DNA from: an uncultured bacterium
Lineage (GTDB): Bacteria > Cyanobacteriota > Vampirovibrionia > Gastranaerophilales > Gastranaerophilaceae
Direction of reading: 5' to 3'
Assembly (NCBI GenBank): GCA_949284715.1
Contig: CASDWH010000019.1
Coordinates: 1-63,095 of the forward strand
DNA length: 63,095 nucleotides
The notes under the pieces were generated by a model. The model ran no database searches. It saw only the letters and a program-made list of their open reading frames with translations, and was not told the DNA's origin. Numbering within the stretch: the stretch's first letter is position 1; the number at the start of each line of letters is the position of its first letter. The position numbers and the translations under genes were made by a program. Positions 8,723-16,479 of the stretch are shown piece after piece.

Positions 8723-8724
8723 CT

Positions 8725-10107
8725 TCAAAGACATCTTCTCTTTAACATTGAATACAGGTTGTCCATTGTAGTTGCGGCTTGAGTTTCTTTGCTCTGAATT
8801 GCATGAGAGTAAGTATTTAATGTTACGGTTTTATCCGCATGCCCAAGTCTTTTGCTTAATGTTACCGCGTCTACTCCGTTTGCAATCAGCAAACTTGCGT
8901 TTGTATGCCGGAGTTCATGAAAAGTAATCTTAGGCAGATTATGCCGTTTTAAAAAGTTCATAAACCACTTGTAAGGTCTTGTCGGGTGTAAATCCTGTCC
9001 GTCATCGTGTTTAAATAAGTATTCTCCATTTTTCCAAGCAGAGCCGAGTTTTAATTTATCTTCCGCCTGTTTCTGTTTGTACTGTTTCAGTATTGTAACC
9101 ATTTGAGAGGATAGTGTAACTGTTCGGATTCCGTTTTCTGTTTTAGGTTGTTTTTCCATTACTCCAAATGTGCTTACATATTGCCGCTGTTTGTTGATTG
9201 TCAAAACACCAGTTTCAAAATTCACATCTTCCCATTTTAGTCCGCATAATTCACCGGAACGTAAACCTACATCTATCGCAAGGCAGATTATTGTTTTATA
9301 TGTCATTGGCTCATTTTCAAGTTCTTTAAAGAGGCTTGCTGTTTGTTCGTCATCATAATATTTTACCTGCTTTTTAGAAATCTTCCCTAAATCAACTTTT
9401 TTAGCAGGGTTATAGTTAATTAAATTCCATCTTTCCGCAAGTGTAAATATTGAACTAATGTCTGTATGGTGGTGCTTAATCGTTTTATCAGATAATGGAT
9501 TATCGTTTGTTCTTTTAAACATCTTTTTAAAATTCAAATCAAAAGCCCCGCAAATTTTTTGAGCAGTTTTAAGGTTTGTTTTCTCCCCATTTTTTAGGCG
9601 CAGGCATGTTTTGTTTGTAATTCCGGTTATTTGAACAAGTTCTCCGGTCTTATATTTAGACAAAAACTCCGACATATTTTTTGTCGGAGTATAAAAATCT
9701 TCAAGTCTTGAACCGTTATTTCTTAATTTGTTATAAAATTCTTCTAAGTGATATGTTTGAATTTTACTTAATTTATGATGCCCCAATTCCGGAATAATTC
9801 TATCTTTTAATCTTGCCAGACAGGGTTTCAGTGATGCCGGCGCGTATTTTATTTTTGCGTGTTTTTCAATCCATATTTCTGTGAACTCTGCGAAAGTTAT
9901 TTTTTCACCATCAAGATTATTTTTGTTCAGAACCTCATTTTCAAATAGAATTTTTTGCCGCAGAAGTTCATTTTGTTTTTGCCTTTCGGTTAGATTAGGC
10001 GGAAGTTTGATTGTCTTATATTTTCTAATCTTTTTGCCGCCTACATCATAACCGCAGGAAACGACTATTCTATACGATCCGTCTTTTCGTTTTTCAACAC
10101 TTGCCAT
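8725..10107 (-). CDS. int: tyrosine recombinase (integrase) with embedded HTH
   Basis: A 460-residue phage-type integrase. In order: an N-terminal arm-binding beta domain (about 1-60), a core-binding SAM-like domain (70-240) and the catalytic domain (250-450). The catalytic residues are R283 (GLRSGEL), H397/R400 (HELRH), H423 (LGH) and the Y433 nucleophile (NTYSH). The core-binding domain is interrupted by about 50 residues (144-196: MSEFLSKYKTGELVQITG through FDLNFKKMF) that read as an XRE-type helix-turn-helix. It catalyses insertion into and excision from tRNA-Ser. The start overlaps the end of the upstream repressor gene by 14 bases, so both are co-expressed. Confidence 0.95.
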   Translation of the reverse strand: MASVEKRKDGSYRIVVSCGYDVGGKKIRKYKTIKLPPNLTERQKQNELLRQKILFENEVLNKNNLDGEKITFAEFTEIWIEKHAKIKYAPASLKPCLARLKDRIIPELGHHKLSKIQTYHLEEFYNKLRNNGSRLEDFYTPTKNMSEFLSKYKTGELVQITGITNKTCLRLKNGEKTNLKTAQKICGAFDLNFKKMFKRTNDNPLSDKTIKHHHTDISSIFTLAERWNLINYNPAKKVDLGKISKKQVKYYDDEQTASLFKELENEPMTYKTIICLAIDVGLRSGELCGLKWEDVNFETGVLTINKQRQYVSTFGVMEKQPKTENGIRTVTLSSQMVTILKQYKQKQAEDKLKLGSAWKNGEYLFKHDDGQDLHPTRPYKWFMNFLKRHNLPKITFHELRHTNASLLIANGVDAVTLSKRLGHADKTVTLNTYSHAIQSKETQAATTMDNLYSMLKRRCL

Positions 10108-10717
10108 TATTTTTGTCCTCTAAAGTTTTGTCAATACCTTTTTTAAGATTTGCTAGTTTTTCTATAAGATTTACCAAAAAATATTGTGCCAAAGTTGTGT
10201 TATAAAACATCCCAAGCATATCTTTATTGTCTGGTGCGCATGCATACAATAATACTCTATTATCTTTGTTACCTTCAGTAATTTCCACATCATGAAATAA
10301 GTAATTATATAGATTTTCTAGCAAATCATCTTCAATATTTTCAATAAGATAATTAAGCATTTTTATTTTGTCATTCTTTCTATTTGTTGAATTTTTCTTA
10401 ATATAACTTTTTAGAATTTCGCATGCGTTTTCATCTATACCTAATTCTTTTAGTATCATTTCATTACTTGGTTTTGTTGCTTCTGCATACCCCAGCACAT
10501 AATCTGCTGATAATCCAAATTTTTCTTTTATAGAATAAATAATATTTACATCAGGAATACTTTGTCCACTTGCATATTGACTAATAGTTTGACGAGCGAC
10601 TCCTATAATTTTTCCTAATTCTTCTTGAGTTAGGTTATTTTCTTTCATTATTTTTCTAATTGCTTTTGCAAATGCTTGTTGTTCCGTTTGATATGTCAGC
10701 TCTTTTTTACGTGGCAT
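10094..10717 (-). CDS. CI-like XRE repressor of the element
   Basis: A 207-residue regulator. I take ATG 10717 (MPRKKELTYQ) as start because GGAGATATAAC precedes it; a longer frame begins at 10774 without a ribosome site. The helix-turn-helix covers residues 14-75 (NNLTQEELGKIIGVARQTISQYASG), and the rest is helical and acidic. There is no visible LexA/CI-type Ser-Lys autoprotease motif, so induction is probably by another route, for example binding of an inducer protein as in satellite Stl repressors. It is followed by int and diverges from the excisionase-like gene. Confidence 0.85.
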   Translation of the reverse strand: MPRKKELTYQTEQQAFAKAIRKIMKENNLTQEELGKIIGVARQTISQYASGQSIPDVNIIYSIKEKFGLSADYVLGYAEATKPSNEMILKELGIDENACEILKSYIKKNSTNRKNDKIKMLNYLIENIEDDLLENLYNYLFHDVEITEGNKDNRVLLYACAPDNKDMLGMFYNTTLAQYFLVNLIEKLANLKKGIDKTLEDKNNGKC

Positions 10718-10823
10718 GTTATATCTCCTTAACTTTGTTATTAAATGCAGAATTTTTGATTTGCATATTGACAAAATTTTAATTCATGTCATGCTTATAT
10801 AACATTATTTTATCACATGTTAA

Positions 10824-10847
10824 TATAATCTGTCAAGTATATACTTG
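10824..10847. promoter_or_regulatory. divergent promoter with palindromic operator
   Basis: A perfect 14-base palindrome, CAAGTATATACTTG (10834-10847), lies between the repressor and the excisionase-like gene. On the plus strand a TATAAT box (10824-10829) places the start site inside the palindrome. On the minus strand TTGACA (the end of the palindrome plus flank) forms a good -35 for the repressor-int operon. One bound protein could thus control both directions. Confidence 0.6.
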
Positions 10848-10861
10848 GCAAAGGAGGAAAA

Positions 10862-11119
10862 ATGGCAGATAACAACAATTTACTGGGGATTAAACAAAAA
10901 CAAATGTTTACAATTCAAGAAGCAGTTAAACATTTCGGCATTTCAGAATACTCAATCCGAATGGGGATCAGGCAAGGGATTTATCCGGCTATCAAAATCG
11001 GCGGCAAGCGGGGCAAATACCTTATTGATGCAGAATTGTTTGAATCAACTTTAAGAATTGAAGCAATCAGAAACATGAAAGAATACGGAAAAGGAGAACA
11101 AAATCATGACAAAAATTAG
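10862..11119 (+). CDS. excisionase / MerR-like HTH protein
   Basis: An 85-residue protein after an AAAGGAGG ribosome site. The core MFTIQEAVKHFGISEYSIR, then RQGIYPAIKIGGKRGKYLIDAELFE, is the winged-helix layout of excisionase-family DNA-binding proteins. It probably directs integrase toward excision or activates the replication genes. It overlaps the next gene by 14 bases and heads the xis-helicase-primase-cargo operon. Confidence 0.8.
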   Translation: MADNNNLLGIKQKQMFTIQEAVKHFGISEYSIRMGIRQGIYPAIKIGGKRGKYLIDAELFESTLRIEAIRNMKEYGKGEQNHDKN

Positions 11120-12533
11120 ATTACCCAAAATTATGAATGAAACATTAGATGTATTTTCAAATCGTTATGTGAATACATCAAAAACAGCTATTACATCAAT
11201 ACAGATTCTGAAAGTTGCGCAAATGATAACCTCAAAAGGTGTGCGGTATAAGAATCTTGATACTATAGATATCCCTAATTATTATGCAATCGTATTGCTT
11301 CCGTCAGGCGGCGGTAAAGATAGAATATCCAACGAGTATGACAATTTAATTTTTAAGCCGTTCAGAGATTGGTTCAAAGAAAAGGCAGAAGCGTATTACC
11401 TTGAGAAAAAACAAAAAATTCGAGAAGAATATACAGACAAAAACAATAAACCGATAAAACAACTTATAAAAGAAGCTGAAAAATCTATTCGCTATCCTGT
11501 CTTGGAAGTCGTGGACGGAACACAAGAGGGGCTTTTTGAAGATGCAAAAACTCTAAAAGAAGCAGAATTTGGGGCGATTACTTATAAGATGTCGGAATTT
11601 GGCATGTTTTTAGATTCCGCACAAAACACCGAAAAACAGTTCTTAGGCTGTCTATATGATGGTTATGACGGTAAAATTCCCTCAAAATCAATTAAGCATG
11701 GTAAGCGGGAAGCAAGTATTGAGGACATGCCTGTAAATTGTCTATTTCTTTCAGATCCAACCCTGTTTAGCAGCGGGAATCTCAAAAATATGTTCAACCT
11801 GCTTATGCAAACCGGCTTAGGTAGAAGGTGCGTTATATCTTTCCAGAAACAACAGGATAAAATTATTGAATATGACAAAGAAGTCGCTTTTCGAAAAGAA
11901 CAACAATTTTATAAAGATTGCAAAAACCTTTCTGAACGGTTTATTGAAATCTTCAACAAAATACCAATAAATGCGGTTTATAAAATAACCGAAGAAGCCC
12001 TAAAAGATGTTCATTATCTTTATAAAGTAAGAATGGAAGAACTTGAAAATGCAACAGAAGATGTCTTGCGTAAAAAAGAAATTCAAAGCCGGCAACACAA
12101 AGCCCTAAAAATTGCATGCCTGTATGCTTGCTTAAATCACCCGACAGAGTTGGTTGTTAATGCGGAAGATATGCAGCAGGCTATTGATACCGTTGAATTT
12201 ATATCACAAGACTTTGAAACATTCCTTAGATACAAACCTAAATCTGATGATGCTTATGATAGATTATGGGATTTTTTCTTAAACAATTTAGGTAAAGGGT
12301 TTAAAAGAACTGATCTCATATACAAGCACTTTAATAATTTTGGAGTATCACGTGATAAATTCAAAGACCGCTTTGATGATTATATTGACTCTATACGGGA
12401 AATGGCACTTGAAAAAGGTTACTTTTTGGAAGTTACGTCAATTAATCGCAATTCCGGCACAAAATACAGGCTTATTAAGCTTGAAGAACAGGAATTAGGC
12501 GAAGATACCCGAAGACTTGAAGATTTAATTTAA
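11106..12533 (+). CDS. P-loop replication protein (DUF3987-like)
   Basis: A 475-residue protein resembling DUF3987-type helicase-like ATPases of phages and mobile elements. A modified P-loop, LLPSGGGKDR (K71), lies near the N-terminus where family members carry SGxGK. There is a Walker-B-like hydrophobic stretch (VNCLFLSDP), and the C-terminal part (from about 390) looks like a winged-helix DNA-binding region (WDFFLNNLGKGFKRTDL...). It probably unwinds or melts the element's origin together with the primase downstream. The family call is from motif pattern; a defence ATPase is less likely given the neighbours. Confidence 0.65.
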   Translation: MTKIRLPKIMNETLDVFSNRYVNTSKTAITSIQILKVAQMITSKGVRYKNLDTIDIPNYYAIVLLPSGGGKDRISNEYDNLIFKPFRDWFKEKAEAYYLEKKQKIREEYTDKNNKPIKQLIKEAEKSIRYPVLEVVDGTQEGLFEDAKTLKEAEFGAITYKMSEFGMFLDSAQNTEKQFLGCLYDGYDGKIPSKSIKHGKREASIEDMPVNCLFLSDPTLFSSGNLKNMFNLLMQTGLGRRCVISFQKQQDKIIEYDKEVAFRKEQQFYKDCKNLSERFIEIFNKIPINAVYKITEEALKDVHYLYKVRMEELENATEDVLRKKEIQSRQHKALKIACLYACLNHPTELVVNAEDMQQAIDTVEFISQDFETFLRYKPKSDDAYDRLWDFFLNNLGKGFKRTDLIYKHFNNFGVSRDKFKDRFDDYIDSIREMALEKGYFLEVTSINRNSGTKYRLIKLEEQELGEDTRRLEDLI

Positions 12534-12540
12534 TAATCGT

Positions 12541-12655
12541 TATTGTCGTTACTATTGTCAATGTTTTTCTTGACAATAGTTTCGGCGATTACGGGCGGCA
12601 GTCATTGTCGAACCCTTTTTACAACCGTACAATTACAACTTTATCGACACTAACG
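12541..12655. other. candidate replication origin of the element
   Basis: The 135-base gap between the P-loop gene and the primase holds a perfect inverted repeat, CTATTGTCAA / TTGACAATAG (12552-12579, 8-base T-rich loop). ATTGTC recurs at 12542, 12554 and 12604, inverted at 12572-12577, with a related inverted ATCGACA at about 12644. Iteron-like repeats plus a dyad next to replication genes are typical of element origins. An operator function is the alternative. Confidence 0.45.
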
Positions 12656-12668
12656 GAGGATTTTACAA

Positions 12669-13553
12669 ATGAGATTAAATATAGGACAAGTTTTGTATTA
12701 TTTGACGCCATATTTCAATAAAAAGCAAGGTGATGAATTTATATTTCAATGTCCCTATTGTATGGACACCGGCAGAGATAATTTAAAATTTAATGAGCGC
12801 AAAGGGATACTGCACTGCTTTGCAAATCCGGAACATTCAAAGATGATTTACAAGAAAATTATGAGCAACCCTAAGCTAAGAAGATTAAGCCAACCAACGC
12901 AATATGAATATCAAGATGATAGAAACTCTCTATCCTATGAAGAACAAATCGGGTATATGCTTGGTTTTGATACCTGTAATGACTATTTATTGGAAAATGA
13001 TGAGTTGTTAAATTTGCTCTATCAAAAGCGCGGAATTAATAAAGAAACTGTTTACAATATGAATATAGGATTTGAACCTCATCTTAACAAGTGGGTTTTT
13101 CCGAATTACGGTTATAGAACTGCTGAAGGCATGGAGATATTGGGTTATGAACTCCGTCCGAAAGATTTTTCAAAGAAAGGTTTGTGTCGTTCCAAAGGCA
13201 CACCCAATAATTTTTCTGCAGTAAATCGTTATACTAAAGACACAGAGATTTTGTGTATAGTAGAGGGCTTTTTAGATGCTTACGCTCTATGGCAACACCT
13301 GAATGAACATGGACAGTCAAGTAAATATCATATTGTAACTCCAACAAACGGAATAAATTCTCTGCCAAAATATATTGATCGTATAGAGTTTGACAAATAC
13401 AAAAAGCACTATCTTTTTGTAGATAATGATGAAGTTTCAAGACCAATAGCAGACAAAATCTGCGCCCAATATCCGTTTGAAAACATCCGCCTTACCTGCG
13501 GCTGCAAAGATTTTAACGAGCATTATTTGAGATGTATACGCATTGATAAATAA
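12669..13553 (+). CDS. phage-type DNA primase (Zn finger + TOPRIM)
   Basis: A 294-residue DnaG-like primase. An N-terminal zinc finger uses C28, C31, C50 and H56 (CPYCMDTG ... LHCFANPEH). A linker domain is followed by a TOPRIM core: IVEGFLDAY with E199, VDNDE with D252 and D254, and a final CGCKDFNEHY. It synthesises RNA primers on the element's DNA. There is no helicase domain; the neighbouring P-loop protein may supply it. A clear GGAGG site precedes the ATG. The gene ends 38 bases before the GHKL gene's start. Confidence 0.88.
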   Translation: MRLNIGQVLYYLTPYFNKKQGDEFIFQCPYCMDTGRDNLKFNERKGILHCFANPEHSKMIYKKIMSNPKLRRLSQPTQYEYQDDRNSLSYEEQIGYMLGFDTCNDYLLENDELLNLLYQKRGINKETVYNMNIGFEPHLNKWVFPNYGYRTAEGMEILGYELRPKDFSKKGLCRSKGTPNNFSAVNRYTKDTEILCIVEGFLDAYALWQHLNEHGQSSKYHIVTPTNGINSLPKYIDRIEFDKYKKHYLFVDNDEVSRPIADKICAQYPFENIRLTCGCKDFNEHYLRCIRIDK

Positions 13554-13591
13554 ATTTGTTTGATATAAATTTTATTAAAAAGGAGTTTTAC

Positions 13592-15313
13592 ATGATTGCA
13601 CAAAATCAAATATCAACAAATCAATTTGTCATTACACCCAAAGTAGTTGAGTCACAAGAATTTATTGAAATAGCAACGGATTTTTCTAATCGTTTAGATA
13701 TTGTGAGAGAAGCAATAAGTAATGCTTATGATGCAAAAGCTACTAATATAAAAATTCTTTTTGATGTTATTGATGACTATGGAACACCTGTTTTAAAAAT
13801 TACATTAAAAGATAATGGTACTGGCATGGATAAAGAAGGGTTACAATCTTTTTTTGATTTAGGGAATTCTTTACGAAGGAATTCTCCTGAATATATTGGT
13901 GAAAAGGGACATGGTACAAAGATATATTTAAATAGTAAAAAAATTATTGTAACCACAAGTAAAAATGGAGTTACCTATAAAGCTATCCTTGATGAACCTT
14001 TTAAAAATTTATATAATCATCAAATTCCTCAAGTGCAAGTAACGGAGTTTCACAATGATGAACTTAAACAAGGCACAATAATTGAAATATTTGGCTATAA
14101 TAATAATCAAAGGCAGCAGTTTACACATGATAGATTGAAAGATTACATTATGTGGTTTACAAAGCACGGTGCTGTTGATAATATTTTTTATCCTGACAAA
14201 TATAAAAATGTAAAAGTTTACCTAAAAGGGCTTGAAGCTGATAAAGAAGAATTGTTGCAATGGGGGCATGTATTTCCAAACGAATCAAAGAACACAACGG
14301 AATTATTTGATGAATACTTAGCAGAAGCACCTAATTACTATTCCAAAATAATCAAAAAACAAGGACACCTAAAAAATTCCCCCGAAGTAAAATATGAAGC
14401 TGTTTTTTCAATAGAAGGAACGAAAGTTAAGTATGATTATAATAAAATGATTCGAAGAAAGGGATATATAGCACCAGAAGGAGCATATACAATTCAAGAA
14501 AGATATGGCTTATGGTTATGTAAAGATTTTATTCCAATCCAAAGAAAAAATGAATGGATAACTTCTAAAGGCTCAGAATATACAAAATTTCACGCATTTT
14601 TTAATTGCCAAGCTTTGAAATTAACAGCCAATCGAGGCTCTGTTGAAAATACAAGAAATGAAATAATGAAAGATATTGAAAATGAAGTGAAAAATATATA
14701 TGAACAAATTTTATCGAGTGAAGATTGGGCGAATTTGGCATATCTTGAAGATGAAGCAGTAGGTTACAATACTGTAGCAAGAGAACAGCAGAACTATGCA
14801 ACACGAATAAGGAATTTAAATAAAGCTAATATCGCAGAATATAAAAATTTACATCTTGTTGAACCACAAAAAGAAGCAGGCGTTTATGCCTTATGTTTAC
14901 AATTACTTGCAATTCAACCTGATTTATTTCCGTTTCAAATACTTGATTATGATACTCATGAAGGTATTGATGTAATAGCCAAAGCAGAAAAAACAATACC
15001 TATACAGAATAGCAAATTATATTATGTAGAATTTAAAAATCATCTAATAAATAACTTTAATCATTCATTTGAAAATTTATTTAGTATAGTATGTTGGGAT
15101 ACAAAAATCAAACATGATGAAATTGTTTCTGATATAGCAGGTATAGAAAGAAAATTAGAAATTATACCGCCCAAAAATGATAACGATTATACAAGATACT
15201 TTTTAAATGACCCAAGAAAAGCACATAAAATTGAGATTTTTGTCCTAAAACAATATCTTAAGCAAAAATTAGGTATTGAATTCAAGCCTAGAACCTCAGA
15301 AGACATTTACTAA
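13592..15313 (+). CDS. GHKL ATPase fused to PD-(D/E)xK-like nuclease
   Basis: A 573-residue protein; ATG 13592 is chosen over an upstream frame start (13556) because AAAAAGGAG precedes it. The N-terminal domain is a GHKL (Hsp90/MutL/MORC-like) ATPase: N-box REAISNAYDA with E40 and N44, DNGTGM (74-79), and the lid GEKGHGTK (103-110). A middle S5-like and helical region follows. The C-terminal domain has GIDV (D460) and, after a beta hairpin, YVEFK (E480, K482), the spacing of a PD-(D/E)xK nuclease. This recalls prokaryotic MORC-like ATPases associated with restriction. It is the last gene of the element's plus-strand operon, the usual place for cargo. Defence against phages or plasmids is an inference. 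Confidence 0.75.
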   Translation: MIAQNQISTNQFVITPKVVESQEFIEIATDFSNRLDIVREAISNAYDAKATNIKILFDVIDDYGTPVLKITLKDNGTGMDKEGLQSFFDLGNSLRRNSPEYIGEKGHGTKIYLNSKKIIVTTSKNGVTYKAILDEPFKNLYNHQIPQVQVTEFHNDELKQGTIIEIFGYNNNQRQQFTHDRLKDYIMWFTKHGAVDNIFYPDKYKNVKVYLKGLEADKEELLQWGHVFPNESKNTTELFDEYLAEAPNYYSKIIKKQGHLKNSPEVKYEAVFSIEGTKVKYDYNKMIRRKGYIAPEGAYTIQERYGLWLCKDFIPIQRKNEWITSKGSEYTKFHAFFNCQALKLTANRGSVENTRNEIMKDIENEVKNIYEQILSSEDWANLAYLEDEAVGYNTVAREQQNYATRIRNLNKANIAEYKNLHLVEPQKEAGVYALCLQLLAIQPDLFPFQILDYDTHEGIDVIAKAEKTIPIQNSKLYYVEFKNHLINNFNHSFENLFSIVCWDTKIKHDEIVSDIAGIERKLEIIPPKNDNDYTRYFLNDPRKAHKIEIFVLKQYLKQKLGIEFKPRTSEDIY

Positions 15314-15316
15314 TTG

Positions 15317-15353
15317 GGGGACTGTTTGGGGACTAATTTTACGCAAGGGGACT
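15317..15353 (+). repeat. right GGGGACT arm repeats
   Basis: Three GGGGACT copies (15317, 15328, 15347) directly after the last element gene. The first two have the same 11-base pitch as the left pair at 6488/6499. They are candidate arm-type binding sites. Confidence 0.6.
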
Positions 15354-15448
15354 ATAGTTTTTGGCAAGTTACAGTATTAAATTGTATCTAAATATTAACA
15401 AGAACAAGACTTTTGACAATTTACAGCAGGTTATGAAAATTATAGAAA

Positions 15449-15472
15449 TGGGTTCGAATCCCACCTCCTCCT
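15449..15472 (+). other. attR: right attachment repeat
   Basis: A 24-base copy of the tRNA-Ser 3' end (identical to 6377-6400), not preceded by any other tRNA sequence. It marks the right edge of the element. Confidence 0.85.
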
Positions 15473-15475
15473 AAT

Positions 15476-15509
15476 AAAAACGGGCTGAGTTTTTCTCAGA
15501 CCCGTTTTT
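15476..15509 (+). terminator. terminator, probably the original tRNA-Ser one
   Basis: AAAAACGGGCTGAG pairs with CTCAGACCCGTTTTT around a T-rich loop. It sits directly after attR, where the terminator of the uninterrupted tRNA gene would have been. Confidence 0.75.
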
Positions 15510-15559
15510 ATTTTGTGTGGTGAGGGTGAGAAGCTAGTCTTTTAGTGGGTTGCGCGAAC

Positions 15560-15640
15560 GAGCTGAGACTGGAGCGTTTTTTGTTTGAGTGCGATGAAAT
15601 CGCAGAAAACAAAACGCGGAATTGCCGTTAAATGCGAGTG
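15560..15640. other. structured intergenic segment
   Basis: Between attR and the second scar, GCGTTTTTTGTTT (from about 15572) can pair with AAAACAAAACGC (to about 15618), enclosing a GCGAT/ATCGC hairpin. No gene is visible; an RNA or repeat remnant is possible. Confidence 0.35.
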
Positions 15641-15650
15641 AGCAAGATAT

Positions 15651-15707
15651 GAATCCCTCCTCCTCCATTTTAAAAGAGCCTGAAAAGGCTCTTTTTTAGT
15701 GCGTTTT
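15651..15707 (+). mobile_element. second tRNA-Ser 3'-end scar: left end of a lost element
   Basis: GAATCCCTCCTCCTCCATTT, then a hairpin terminator (AAAAGAGCC/GGCTCTTTT, 15672-15695) and TTTTTTAGTGCGTTTT reproduce, with changes, the tRNA end, terminator and TTTTTTAGTGCGTTTT found at 6384-6443. It therefore looks like the left end of a second, related element, now decayed to about 16565. Confidence 0.65.
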
Positions 15708-15803
15708 CACCCTGTACCCAAACTGCAAAAATGAGGGAAAATAGATCCAAAAGGGACTGCTAAAAATATTGATTTTAAAGGGGGGGGTAAAATCAAGCAA
15801 CTT

Positions 15804-15884
15804 TTAATCTCCAATAGGTAAGCCCAAACTTTCAAATACTAAACCTGTTGCAGTATTTCCACCGCCAATACCGTCTTTAATCAT
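15804..15884 (-). pseudogene. fragment after dam, possible restriction endonuclease start
   Basis: A 26-codon reading frame whose ATG overlaps the Dam stop (TAATG). The peptide MIKDGIGGGNTATGLVFES reads like the beginning of a longer enzyme and then stops. Coupling to a DNA methylase suggests the partner endonuclease of a restriction-modification pair, truncated here. Family unknown. Confidence 0.4.
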
Positions 15885-16360
15885 TAATAATTCCTCACTA
15901 AAACTTCAGTTATTTTCCCTCTGCCGTTACCGTTAGCATTTATTGCACGGGAGGCAAAAACTTTTTTAATTTCATAATTTGAGTACAATTCATTTACAAG
16001 TTTTGTATCTGAGTTAGAAAGCATAAACATTACACCTTTATTGTTCAGTTCATCACAAACATCTCTTAACTTAAACTGCATATCAAGGCCAAAACCGTCT
16101 TTGGTGTACGAAGTAAAACTTGAAGTTTCATTCAGCGGAACATAAGGCGGATCAAAGTAAACAAAGTCGCCTTTTTGAACTTTGTTTAAAATTTCTGAGA
16201 AATCTGTACAACAAATTTCAGTATTTTTCAATAATTTAGAACAATTAATTAAGTTTTCAGCATCGACTATTCTTGGATTTTTGTAATTCCCGAACGGTAC
16301 ATTAAACTGCCCTTGTGAATTTACCCGATATATTCCGTTGAAACAGGTTCTGTTTAAACA
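15884..16360 (-). pseudogene. dam: DNA adenine methylase remnant (5' truncated)
   Basis: The C-terminal part of a D12-class N6-adenine methyltransferase. LNRTCFNGIYRVNSQGQFN, NVPFGNYKNP, the catalytic motif IV DPPY (YFDPPYVPL) and MLSNSD are all readable in one frame to the TAA at 15884. The frame stays open to a TGA at 16442-16444, but upstream of about 16360 no Dam-like sequence or ATG is seen, so the S-adenosylmethionine-binding N-terminus is lost. It lies within the second element's scar and probably protected DNA in an R-M system. Confidence 0.75.
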
Positions 16361-16479
16361 CCCTTCGCATGCTATTATTATATTACAAATAAGCTTAATT
16401 AAAAATGATGGGGTTAAAAGTGGATTATTTTCGATAAAAATTCAGGAGTTAATAATTAATACACCTTTCGCTGATGTAT

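Larger units (their letters stand above)
6401..15472. mobile_element. 9-kb integrative element in tRNA-Ser (satellite-like)
   Basis: Bounded by the 24-bp direct repeats 6377-6400 and 15449-15472. The interior has an integrase, a repressor facing an excisionase-like gene, a P-loop protein, a primase, a candidate origin and accessory genes. No structural phage genes, relaxase or type IV secretion genes are present. This order (int-repressor | xis-rep-primase-cargo) resembles phage-inducible chromosomal islands; autonomous integrative elements of similar size are the alternative. Several XRE regulators and lower GC in the cargo support transfer. The left end brings its own CCA and terminator for the tRNA. 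Confidence 0.82.

Noticed and set aside
10774-10774. Longer start for the element repressor
   Set aside because: The 19 extra residues lie in the promoter region without a ribosome site; ATG 10717 has GGAGATATAAC before it.
12541-12655. Intrinsic terminator between P-loop gene and primase
   Set aside because: The dyad's T-run is in the loop rather than after the stem, and the operon continues; an origin or operator fits better.
15780-15787. Run of eight G as a phase-variable tract
   Set aside because: It lies in decayed sequence after a truncated frame and no intact gene is controlled by it.
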